Source: Clostridia bacterium
GTDB lineage: Bacteria; Bacillota; Clostridia; Oscillospirales; CAG-382
NCBI GenBank assembly: GCA_017959195.1
Contig: JAGDBE010000174.1
Coordinates: 1 to 20,295, forward strand
Direction: 5' to 3'
Length of the DNA: 20,295 nt
Position numbers and translations under genes: made by a program. Of this stretch, positions 7,168-13,796 are shown piece by piece (the stretch's first letter is position 1; each line of letters opens with the position of its first letter). The notes under the pieces were generated by a model, which was given only the letters and a program-made list of their open reading frames with translations, was not told the origin of the DNA and searched no databases.

Positions 7168-8145
7168 TCCCCTGTCCTCAAAGATTTTATCGTAGGATTC
7201 GTATACTTCCTCATCTTTGTAATACGGAGTTATCATATATTTTTTAATTACGGGATACGCAGCATACGCGCCTATAAATGCGCACGAAGCGATGGTTATT
7301 ATAAGTGCGAGCAGTATTCCGACCATGGGCATATTTACAAATATTATAACGTTTACGAAAAGGAGTATGAATTTGCCCAATAAACCGAGAATATTGCGCT
7401 TAATTCCGAGAATCGAGAACAGAAAAGCGTTTTTGAAAATCTTATACACCGAAAGGTTGAAGGTTACGGTGATAATATAGATGTAGTTTTTCATGAAAAG
7501 GTAGACGATAAACAGAATTATCGACGCATAGAAAAACATACTTTCAAGAAAGCCGTTTGTTTTTTCGCCAAAAGGCAGAACTTCGGCTTTTTCTTCTTCA
7601 CCCGGAGCCTGCGCGTCGTCCGTAACCGTAATTTCGGCTCCCGATTCGGCAGTATCCGCTTCCTGCGTTATTTCAACAACGTTTTCGGGAACGTAGGAAG
7701 TTAAATAATTGATATCGGTTCCGCTCCAGAATAATACGTCGAAAATAAGAAGCCCGGTTATGAGAAGGTCGAGAAGACCGATAATTATCGACTGTTTCCA
7801 GTTATGCTTTACCGCATAAGTAAAATCGGAAACGATAAATACCGGGTCCCCTCTTACGTATCCCCTTACGACGTAAAAAACACCTGCGCAAAGGGGTCCG
7901 AACAAAAGGGCAAACACGCCGAGAAATATATAAAACACAACAGGGTACGGCTGAAGCGTCCAGATTCCGAGGGCAAGAAGCACCAAATATAAAGCGATGA
8001 CCAAATTCAAATTGGAAATATTCCAGAATTTTTCAAAATAAGTCCTGAAAAAGCCGATAAAATCAGTTCTCGAAGCTTTTCTCGCCTCGTCTTTCGTAAC
8101 GCCTTTTTCTTTGGGTTTAAAATGTAAAAAATCAAATAATGCCAT
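7165..8145 (-). CDS. YesL/DUF624-family membrane protein
   Basis: A 326-residue integral membrane protein. Features of the YesL (DUF624) family are the N-terminal FFRTYFEKFWNISNLNL, the GPLCAGVFYVVRGYVRGDP block near 83-101, and SDFTYAVKHNWKQS near 106-119. Membrane segments are visible at about 46-63, 68-93, 118-140, 203-222 and 257-295. Family members are usually near 200-220 residues. Here the extra length includes an acidic loop at about 157-190 (rich in E, D and A) between the third and fourth segments. YesL proteins often sit beside carbohydrate ABC transporters and are presumed accessory, but no transporter is encoded here and function stays unknown. The start at 8145 has a GGAGAC site. 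A hairpin at 8165-8188 lies just upstream. Confidence 0.8.
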   Translation of the reverse strand: MALFDFLHFKPKEKGVTKDEARKASRTDFIGFFRTYFEKFWNISNLNLVIALYLVLLALGIWTLQPYPVVFYIFLGVFALLFGPLCAGVFYVVRGYVRGDPVFIVSDFTYAVKHNWKQSIIIGLLDLLITGLLIFDVLFWSGTDINYLTSYVPENVVEITQEADTAESGAEITVTDDAQAPGEEEKAEVLPFGEKTNGFLESMFFYASIILFIVYLFMKNYIYIITVTFNLSVYKIFKNAFLFSILGIKRNILGLLGKFILLFVNVIIFVNMPMVGILLALIITIASCAFIGAYAAYPVIKKYMITPYYKDEEVYESYDKIFEDRG

Positions 8146-8164
8146 ATTCTGTCTCCATAATCAA

Positions 8165-8188
8165 ATATGCATCCTCGCGGATGCATAT
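8165..8188. terminator. Perfect 10-bp hairpin between the Xer-like and YesL-like genes
   Basis: ATATGCATCC, a TCGC loop and GGATGCATAT form a perfect stem. On the minus strand it lies after the Xer-like gene and 20 bases before the YesL-like start, followed by TTTGATTATGG. The short T run makes it a weak terminator; it could instead fold in the leader of the YesL-like mRNA. Part of the loop and arm (CTCGCGGATG, 8174-8183) recurs at 8237-8246. Confidence 0.45.
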
Positions 8189-8291
8189 ATTATATATCAT
8201 ATTTATTAATTGCGTGTTAATATTATGTAACCTATGCTCGCGGATGAAACTTAAGATATGATTTGTTACCTTTAGATTTAAGGTAATTTGC

Positions 8292-9125
8292 TTAAACGAG
8301 CGTCGATGAAATGTCGCTGTGTCCGAGAATTTCCTTTATATCGTTTATGTCGGCACCGTTTTCGAGCAGATGCGTCGCAAAGGAATTTCTCAAAATATGC
8401 GGAGTAATCGGCTTTGTGATTCCGGCACGTGCGGCATAGGATTTAAGTATCTTCCAGAAGCCCTGACGCGTAATTCTCGTGCCGCCGATATTGACGAAAA
8501 GCGGCTCGAAATCGTCGTCAACAAGATACGCCCTTGAAAACTTCAGATAATCTCTGATAGTCTTGACTGCCGTAGGATAGATATATATTCTGCGGTCATG
8601 CTTTGATGACTCAGTGCCGTGGCAGGATATACATCCGAGCTGCAGGTTGACGTCGGAAACGTTAAGCGAAATAAGCTCGGATACCTTTATTCCCGTTGCA
8701 TACATAAGCTCAAGCATTGCCTTGTCACGAAGACCCTTTATATCCTTAACGTCGGGTTGAGAAAGCAGTCTGTCAACTTCTTCGGAAGTGAGCACGTCAA
8801 TCGTTTTCTTCTCATTTTTGTCATTCTTAACGGCTTTTGCGGGGTTTGAATCAATAACGCCCGTAACGTTCAGAAACTTATAATATCCCCTCAAAGAAGA
8901 CATGGCGCGGCTGACGGACGACGTGGAAAAACCTCTTGAAACAAGGTGTTTCTTATATTTCTCTATATCGGAATCCTTTGCAGTTACGATATCGAATCCG
9001 CATTTTTCGGCATATTCCGAGTACGTCGAAATGTCAAGCTGGTACGCGCTAACTGTGTTTGCGGCAGCTTTTTTCGTGTTTATTAAATATGTAAAAAATT
9101 CGTTGATCGATTTTTTGGCTGTCAT
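8292..9125 (-). CDS. XerD-like tyrosine recombinase, truncated and lacking catalytic residues
   Basis: A 277-residue protein that aligns along its whole length with XerD (usually about 298). The N-terminal core-binding domain is about 1-95 and the catalytic domain 110-277. Retained are H243 and R246 (HILRN) and H269 (LGHSD). Lost are the first Arg (K147 in YATGIKVSEL where R is expected), the beta-hairpin Lys (HGTESSK in place of GKGNK) and the Tyr nucleophile, because the frame stops with STLV where STTQIYTHV is expected. By XerD precedent it cannot cleave DNA. The start ATG at 9125 has AAGGGA at good spacing and a promoter at 9172-9200, so it may still be expressed. It is either a decaying gene or a DNA-binding partner. 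Neither other frame after the stop restores the Tyr block. Confidence 0.88.
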   Translation of the reverse strand: MTAKKSINEFFTYLINTKKAAANTVSAYQLDISTYSEYAEKCGFDIVTAKDSDIEKYKKHLVSRGFSTSSVSRAMSSLRGYYKFLNVTGVIDSNPAKAVKNDKNEKKTIDVLTSEEVDRLLSQPDVKDIKGLRDKAMLELMYATGIKVSELISLNVSDVNLQLGCISCHGTESSKHDRRIYIYPTAVKTIRDYLKFSRAYLVDDDFEPLFVNIGGTRITRQGFWKILKSYAARAGITKPITPHILRNSFATHLLENGADINDIKEILGHSDISSTLV

Positions 9126-9171
9126 TACGATTCCCTTAAAAAAATTATTGTCAAAAAAGATGACTATTAAT

Positions 9172-9200
9172 ATAATAATATAAACTTCTCATTTTTTCAA
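9172..9200 (-). promoter_or_regulatory. Promoter of the Xer-like gene
   Basis: On the minus strand TTGAAA (9195-9200) and TATTAT (9172-9177) are 17 bases apart, about 46 bases before the start codon. Unlike most promoters here it has no TG before the -10. Confidence 0.55.
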
Positions 9201-9228
9201 GGGAAAATACCATTTTTAACAATTTTCG

Positions 9229-9269
9229 TAAATTATTACAAAATTTATGTAAACTAAATTATGTTACCT
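9229..9269 (+). repeat. Cluster of imperfect TTATGTWAMCT repeats
   Basis: Three related blocks follow one another: TAAATTATTAC (9229-9239), AAATTTATGTAAAC (9241-9254) and TAAATTATGTTACC (9255-9268). TTATGTAAACT (9245-9255) equals the right half-site of the B. subtilis dif sequence as I remember it. TTATGTTACCT (9259-9269) is a variant. A further copy, TTATGTAACCT, is at 8223-8233 on the other side of the Xer-like gene. A complete 28-base dif with a matching left arm is not visible. Confidence 0.4.
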
Positions 9270-9356
9270 TTGTAAACCAATATGGATGAAGTCAACATAT
9301 ATTGCGTGATTTTAAAATTTAACACTATATCTTGATATGAAATTATATAAAAAAGA

Positions 9357-9384
9357 AACGGCAATTTACTAAAAAATTGCCGTT
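9357..9384 (-). terminator. Terminator of the 684-residue protein gene
   Basis: AACGGCAATTT and AAATTGCCGTT pair perfectly (11 bp) around a 6-base loop. On the minus strand TCTTTTTTATA follows. It lies 63 bases beyond the stop codon at 9448. Confidence 0.85.
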
Positions 9385-9447
9385 TTATGCAACATTACCA
9401 TATATTGTAAAATATATGAGCCTTTGTTCCCTGCCCCGAAGACGGTC

Positions 9448-11502
9448 TTAAATCTCGCCCGCTTCTTTTTTAACCGCGTAGTACAGAGCAAAGTCCTGGT
9501 CGTTTGCCCATTCGTCATAGAAGTTCGAAGGCTTGCCCATCTGGGAGTCACCGTAAACGTATGCGCAGGAAGCGCCGCCGTCTTCAAAGAACAGACAGAG
9601 CATGTTTCTTATTCCCTCTTCCGCTCTTACGGAATAATCCTTCTTGCCGGAAATCTTTCCGTATCTGCAAAGTGCGTTTGCAGAAAGCGAGCTCCAGTAA
9701 TGCGGGAAAGTGTCTCCCATCGTTCTGCTCTTTCCGAACCAGTAGTCGTCCCAGTATCTTATTGCAACTTCTTTGAGATGATAGCTCGGCTGTCTGCCGT
9801 TGAATCTCTCGAGAATTGCAAGGTGCTTTTCTGCTTCACGAAGGTATTTCTCATCTTTTGTAAGTCTGTATGCGTCAAGAATAATCGTTACGGCAGGACA
9901 AACTATCGTCTGCTCGTAAACAACCTCGTGCTTCGGATATGACGTTCCAATTTCAATCATCGTGTCGGCGTGCTTTACGAACGCTTTCGTAAGTTCCTTT
10001 GCGTCATTTTTAAGTCCCGCCTCGACAAATGCGCTGACTATGAGATAAGGAGAAACGGCGTTGGGATAGAACTTATATCCGCCCTTTTCGTAGTAGTATA
10101 ACATAATCTTTTTGCAGTGCTTCAGATATTCCTTCTTTTTGGTATATCTGTAAAGCTCTGCAAGGAATACGGCTGCCCAGGGGTAATTATAAAGTCTTTC
10201 GACTCCGTCGTCGCCCTGTTTGAGACCGTTATATACTCTTCCCGTCTTTACATCGAAGAATTCGCGCAGGAAAAACTTTATAAACAGTTCAAACGATTTT
10301 TCAAACTTTTCGTTTCTCTCATGGCGCAGGTACTGCATTATAAGCAGCGCCATACCTATTCTTTCCCGGTGAGCGTTGTGGTCGGGGTTCAGGTGGTCGA
10401 ACACGAAGCAGTCAAGTTTTGTGTCGTAAGGGATATATGCTCCGTCAAGCGGCGAGCCCTTTCTTCTGTACTGCTGTTTGTCGACTATGTAATCGATTCT
10501 CTTCTTTGCAAGCTCCCACAGAGGCAGCGAAACGTGAAATTCCGTGTAGGTTTTTACTCCGTCAACGGTTATGTCAAACCTGTTGTGTCCGAGTTTTGCC
10601 GGCTTTACGGAAACGGAAAATCCGTCTTTGGTTCTTCTGAACGGAACCTTTTTGCCATCGCAGGTAACGCTTACTTCTTTGCATTTAAGCGCCGTTGCTA
10701 CCTTGAATTTAATGTTTTCGTTGCTGTAAACCGTCTGATTTACGGCGTCTATACTCAGATAATTGTCAAACGCTTTGATTTTCTCTTCAAAATCCTCGTT
10801 TCCTGTGTGCCAGAAGAGCTGCCACTCGATAACGTATTCTTCGCCCGATTCAAGACAAACAGGCTCAACGTTAAACATAAATCTTCCTCTGCCTGCGCCT
10901 CTTTCGCACGAATATCCGTCAAATGCGCCTTTTGTGAGGTACAAACCGAGATTTATGTCGCTTACGCCCATTTTTAATGCGTTTACGAACGTTACGTTAT
11001 GTCCGCACCATATATGAGCGTTGCAGCGGTGAATCATACACTCGTCGGCGTTTGTATAAGCGTCGAAAAACGGGATTGAGATGCGCAGCGACTTGTATTC
11101 GGTGATTATCGGGTATTCCGTAATGTTTTTAAAGGTAAATCTCTCAACAAGATTGCCGTTTTCAGCGAAAAAGTGCTCGGAAACAACGCGCATATCGTAT
11201 TTTTCGAATACGCAGGTCGCACTTTTGGTGTTGTGCTTGTACGATTTCAGCTCAAGACCCGGCTCATACTGCCTTTTTACAAGGTCGTACTTTATAAACT
11301 CGGGTTTTCCCCAGCCGCCTATGTTCGCCATATTCGGAATATTGCCTTTGTTTGCGGGATTTCCTGCATTTTCGGGTTTCGGCATGGGCGGAAACTTGGG
11401 AATGTTGCACCAGTTCATCTCGTCTTTATCCTTAACGTTGGAAATCGACATAATAGTACCGGTGGCTTTGTCAAAATCAATCTTGAATAAAGCGTTTTTC
11501 AT
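9448..11502 (-). CDS. Probable carbohydrate-active alpha/alpha-barrel protein (unassigned)
   Basis: A 684-residue protein without signal peptide or membrane segment, so probably cytosolic. Residues of about 1-325 look beta-rich, like the N-terminal sandwich of polysaccharide-processing enzymes (FDKATGTIMSISN, DEMNW, later VSVTCDGKKVPF and FDITVDGVKTYTEFHV). Residues of about 330-680 are helical, with the aromatic, periodic pattern of a six-hairpin barrel (LNPDHNAHRERIGMALLI, YNYPWAAVFLAELYRY, HYWSSLSANAL). This resembles cytosolic glycoside hydrolases or lyases acting on imported oligosaccharides, but I cannot name a family or catalytic residues. A Pro/Asn/Gly-rich insert at about 34-63 is odd. 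The start has AAGGAGA at good spacing, with its own promoter (11533-11561) and terminator. No sugar transporter or regulator is adjacent. Confidence 0.6.
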   Translation of the reverse strand: MKNALFKIDFDKATGTIMSISNVKDKDEMNWCNIPKFPPMPKPENAGNPANKGNIPNMANIGGWGKPEFIKYDLVKRQYEPGLELKSYKHNTKSATCVFEKYDMRVVSEHFFAENGNLVERFTFKNITEYPIITEYKSLRISIPFFDAYTNADECMIHRCNAHIWCGHNVTFVNALKMGVSDINLGLYLTKGAFDGYSCERGAGRGRFMFNVEPVCLESGEEYVIEWQLFWHTGNEDFEEKIKAFDNYLSIDAVNQTVYSNENIKFKVATALKCKEVSVTCDGKKVPFRRTKDGFSVSVKPAKLGHNRFDITVDGVKTYTEFHVSLPLWELAKKRIDYIVDKQQYRRKGSPLDGAYIPYDTKLDCFVFDHLNPDHNAHRERIGMALLIMQYLRHERNEKFEKSFELFIKFFLREFFDVKTGRVYNGLKQGDDGVERLYNYPWAAVFLAELYRYTKKKEYLKHCKKIMLYYYEKGGYKFYPNAVSPYLIVSAFVEAGLKNDAKELTKAFVKHADTMIEIGTSYPKHEVVYEQTIVCPAVTIILDAYRLTKDEKYLREAEKHLAILERFNGRQPSYHLKEVAIRYWDDYWFGKSRTMGDTFPHYWSSLSANALCRYGKISGKKDYSVRAEEGIRNMLCLFFEDGGASCAYVYGDSQMGKPSNFYDEWANDQDFALYYAVKKEAGEI

Positions 11503-11532
11503 AATGTTCTCCTTGTATTTTAAGTTTTTTAT

Positions 11533-11561
11533 ATTATATCATATATGTTTTGTTCAGTCAA
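11533..11561 (-). promoter_or_regulatory. Promoter of the 684-residue protein gene
   Basis: TTGACT (11556-11561), 17 bases, TATAAT (11533-11538) with TGA before the -10, about 30 bases before the start at 11502. It begins right after the T run of the signalling-operon terminator, so the two units are cleanly separated. Confidence 0.85.
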
Positions 11562-11570
11562 TAAGAGAAA

Positions 11571-11597
11571 AGACTCCGATTACAATAACCGAAGTCT
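11571..11597 (-). terminator. Terminator of the signalling operon
   Basis: Twelve paired positions (two G-T wobbles) around a 3-base loop, with arms 11571-11582 and 11586-11597. On the minus strand TTTCTCTTATT follows. It lies 14 bases after the Hpt stop codon. Confidence 0.75.
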
Positions 11598-11611
11598 GTA
11601 GAATGACAATT

Positions 11612-11953
11612 TCAGGCCGATAAATCAATCAGCTCGTCGCGCTTTGCTATAATTGAATCGATGTATGGGCTGTAATCGGTCTGCGACTTATAACGCAAAA
11701 GTTCCGTTATCTCAACAATAGGAACATAAAGAGGCGTCAAAGCGAGGTTTGCGGTAACGCCTTTCATGGCGTGTGCAATCTCAAAACCGCGTTCAAGGTT
11801 CCCCGCTTCCACTACTATTTTGAGATTGTCAAACGCGGTATTGTGGATAGCTTTATCAACAAGCTTGAGATATAAGGCCTCGTTGTTTACGCACCTCTGC
11901 AAACCTTCATCGACGTTTGCGCCGAATGCGCGGAGTTTTTCAATAGTAAGCAT
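11612..11953 (-). CDS. Hpt (histidine phosphotransfer) domain protein
   Basis: A 113-residue free-standing Hpt protein that passes phosphoryl groups between receiver domains in a phosphorelay. The phosphorylated histidine is H61 in AHAMKGVTANLALTPL, the classic HxxKG context. The rest reads as a small helical bundle. It has no signal peptide and no fused kinase or output domain. It is the last gene of a four-gene operon, 15 bases after the receiver/EAL gene, with a GGAG-containing site upstream. The expected partners are the two receiver domains of the hybrid kinase at 15080-17617 and the receiver of the EAL protein at 11969-13699. That partnership is inferred from gene order. Confidence 0.9.
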   Translation of the reverse strand: MLTIEKLRAFGANVDEGLQRCVNNEALYLKLVDKAIHNTAFDNLKIVVEAGNLERGFEIAHAMKGVTANLALTPLYVPIVEITELLRYKSQTDYSPYIDSIIAKRDELIDLSA

Positions 11954-11968
11954 TTCTTTGCTCCTTTC

Positions 11969-13699
11969 TCATACCGTCGCAGGCTCCGCAATATGAAGCC
12001 ATTCACGGATATGATTTTCAAATTCGTTTGCGGGTCTCGGCGGTGAAAAATAGTATCCTTGCACCATCTGGCATCCCATTTCACGCAGAGCGGCCAGCTG
12101 TTCAGCGGTATCCACTCCTTCGGCAACCATTGGAACCGAAAGTGTATCCGCAATTTCAAATATTACCTTCAACATCCTTGGATTTCCGTTTTCGCTGAAT
12201 ATGTTGCGGATAAACATCATATCCAGTTTCAGAACGTCGACCGGCAGAGTTGACAACATATTCAGTGAAGAATAACCCGCGCCGAAGTCGTCCATTTCAA
12301 TAATAAATCCCGACTCCCGCAGTCTGTTGACCGTTGATATGATCTGCTGTGCGTTTTCGGTGTAGGCTGATTCGGTAATTTCGAGGTGCAGGTCGGAAAA
12401 TTCAAGTCCGTTTTCGCGAACAAGAGAGCATAAAGTATCGACAAGATCGGGATCAAGCATATCTACGCGCGATACGTTTACGGAAACGGGAACTATACAG
12501 CCGAATTTCTTTTTCCATTCTGCGATTTGCATAACAGTCTCACGCCAGACGTAGCGGTCGAGTATGCGTATCATTCCGTTGTCTTCAAAAAGCGGGATAA
12601 AAACGCCCGGGCTTATAAAGCCGAGATTCGGATGAATCCATCTGACAAGCGCTTCCGCACCGCATAGAACAGGTTTTACAGGTCTTATATCGTATTTCGG
12701 CTGGAAATATACCGAAAACTGCTTCCCGTCAACTGCCGCCTGAAATTCATCGAGCAGATGCTCTGCGTAAACTTCTTTTTCGTGCATGACGTTGTCATAA
12801 AAAGCGATTAAATCGGTAAAGCTTCCGCGAATTGTATCGGCGGCGATCTTCGCGCGGTCAAAACGCGTCTGCATCTCGACGGATTTGTCATGTTCCGAAC
12901 AAACGCCGAGACGGATGCGGATTCGTCCCTTATCAGCACCGCATGCGGCGGAAACGATTCCGTTTAAGAACGACTGATAGTCGGAAATATGAGGACAGTA
13001 GATGAGAAACGTATCGGCACTGCGGCGGCAGGCAATTCCGCCTGACTTTCCGACAGATGAAACGATAGCTTGTCCGATCCTTATAAGAACACCGTCGGCA
13101 TATTGCTTTCCAAAGCGTTCATTTATCATCTGGAAATGGTTGACGTCAAGGACCAGTGCGTCGGTCGGGACGTCCGGGTTGAACGCGTCATACTGCGCGG
13201 CGTAACGGTAGAAATATTCCCGCGTATAAAGCCCTGTTAAGTGATCGCGTTCTGTGTCGCGTATAAGGTCGCGGTCTTCGGAAAGTTCTATAATACGCCT
13301 TACACGCGCCTGCACAACTTTCGGGACCGGATAAGGCTTTGGAATAAAATCGATAGCGCCTTGATTCAGACACTCCACCTCGGAATCTCTGTCTGACGTA
13401 AGAACGATAACGGGAATCTTCGACGTGCGCATGTCTTCCTTCAATTCGCGTAAAATATCAAGTCCGTGCCTGTCGGGCAGATTAAGGTCGAGCAAAACAA
13501 GGCTTATCTCCCCCGGGCGAAGCAGAAGGACTGTCTCTGCGTCTTCTCCCGATACAGCGGGTATAACTTCGTACTCGGGCTCCAGCATCGCGATCAGAAT
13601 TTCACGGTTGACAAACTCGTCTTCAACGATGAGAATCTTCCGTTTCCGCGCATCACCGGGATTTGCCGGTATTTCGTTTATCGGGATCTCTTCAATCAT
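11969..13699 (-). CDS. Response regulator with degenerate GGDEF and intact EAL domain
   Basis: A 576-residue cytosolic regulator of cyclic di-GMP. The receiver domain (about 20-138) has E26/D27, the phospho-acceptor D71 (LLDLNLP), T101 and K121. The GGDEF domain (about 150-305) keeps DHLTGLYTR, but the signature is RSADT (226-230), so cyclase activity should be lost. The EAL domain (about 312-570) keeps E349-A350-L351, N408, E440, E443, D470-D471, K491, E527 and Q547 (EALVRW, NVSR, DDFGAGYSS, KLD, EGVD, QGYYFSPP), so c-di-GMP phosphodiesterase activity is expected. The start has AAGGAGGA at 8 bases. It follows the solute-binding lipoprotein gene by 97 bases and precedes hpt by 15. Phosphorylation of D71 through the Hpt presumably tunes the EAL domain. 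Confidence 0.93.
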   Translation of the reverse strand: MIEEIPINEIPANPGDARKRKILIVEDEFVNREILIAMLEPEYEVIPAVSGEDAETVLLLRPGEISLVLLDLNLPDRHGLDILRELKEDMRTSKIPVIVLTSDRDSEVECLNQGAIDFIPKPYPVPKVVQARVRRIIELSEDRDLIRDTERDHLTGLYTREYFYRYAAQYDAFNPDVPTDALVLDVNHFQMINERFGKQYADGVLIRIGQAIVSSVGKSGGIACRRSADTFLIYCPHISDYQSFLNGIVSAACGADKGRIRIRLGVCSEHDKSVEMQTRFDRAKIAADTIRGSFTDLIAFYDNVMHEKEVYAEHLLDEFQAAVDGKQFSVYFQPKYDIRPVKPVLCGAEALVRWIHPNLGFISPGVFIPLFEDNGMIRILDRYVWRETVMQIAEWKKKFGCIVPVSVNVSRVDMLDPDLVDTLCSLVRENGLEFSDLHLEITESAYTENAQQIISTVNRLRESGFIIEMDDFGAGYSSLNMLSTLPVDVLKLDMMFIRNIFSENGNPRMLKVIFEIADTLSVPMVAEGVDTAEQLAALREMGCQMVQGYYFSPPRPANEFENHIREWLHIAEPATV

Positions 13700-13796
13700 A
13701 TGACGATCCTCCTTTTCTTTTCACTTTCCGTTTTATATTAATACCGACGTGTATTCAGCGCCACTACAAGGCTGACGACAACGTCAAAACTCTTTT

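Larger units (their letters stand above)
9126..9447. other. AT-rich intergenic region of 322 bases
   Basis: No gene is seen. From left to right it holds the leader and promoter of the Xer-like gene, a cluster of related TTATGT-containing repeats (9229-9269), about 85 bases of AT-rich sequence without visible structure, and the terminator of the 684-residue protein (9357-9384), followed by its 3' untranslated stretch. Confidence 0.7.

Noticed and set aside
9228..9255. Complete 28-base dif site
   Set aside because: Only the right arm (TTATGTAAACT) matches. The left arm GTAAATTATTA does not resemble known XerC half-sites, so I report only half-site-like motifs.
10117..10977. Open frame of 286 codons on the plus strand
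   Set aside because: It is antisense to the 684-residue protein, which has a good start, promoter and terminator. The frame lacks a ribosome binding site and shows no domain.
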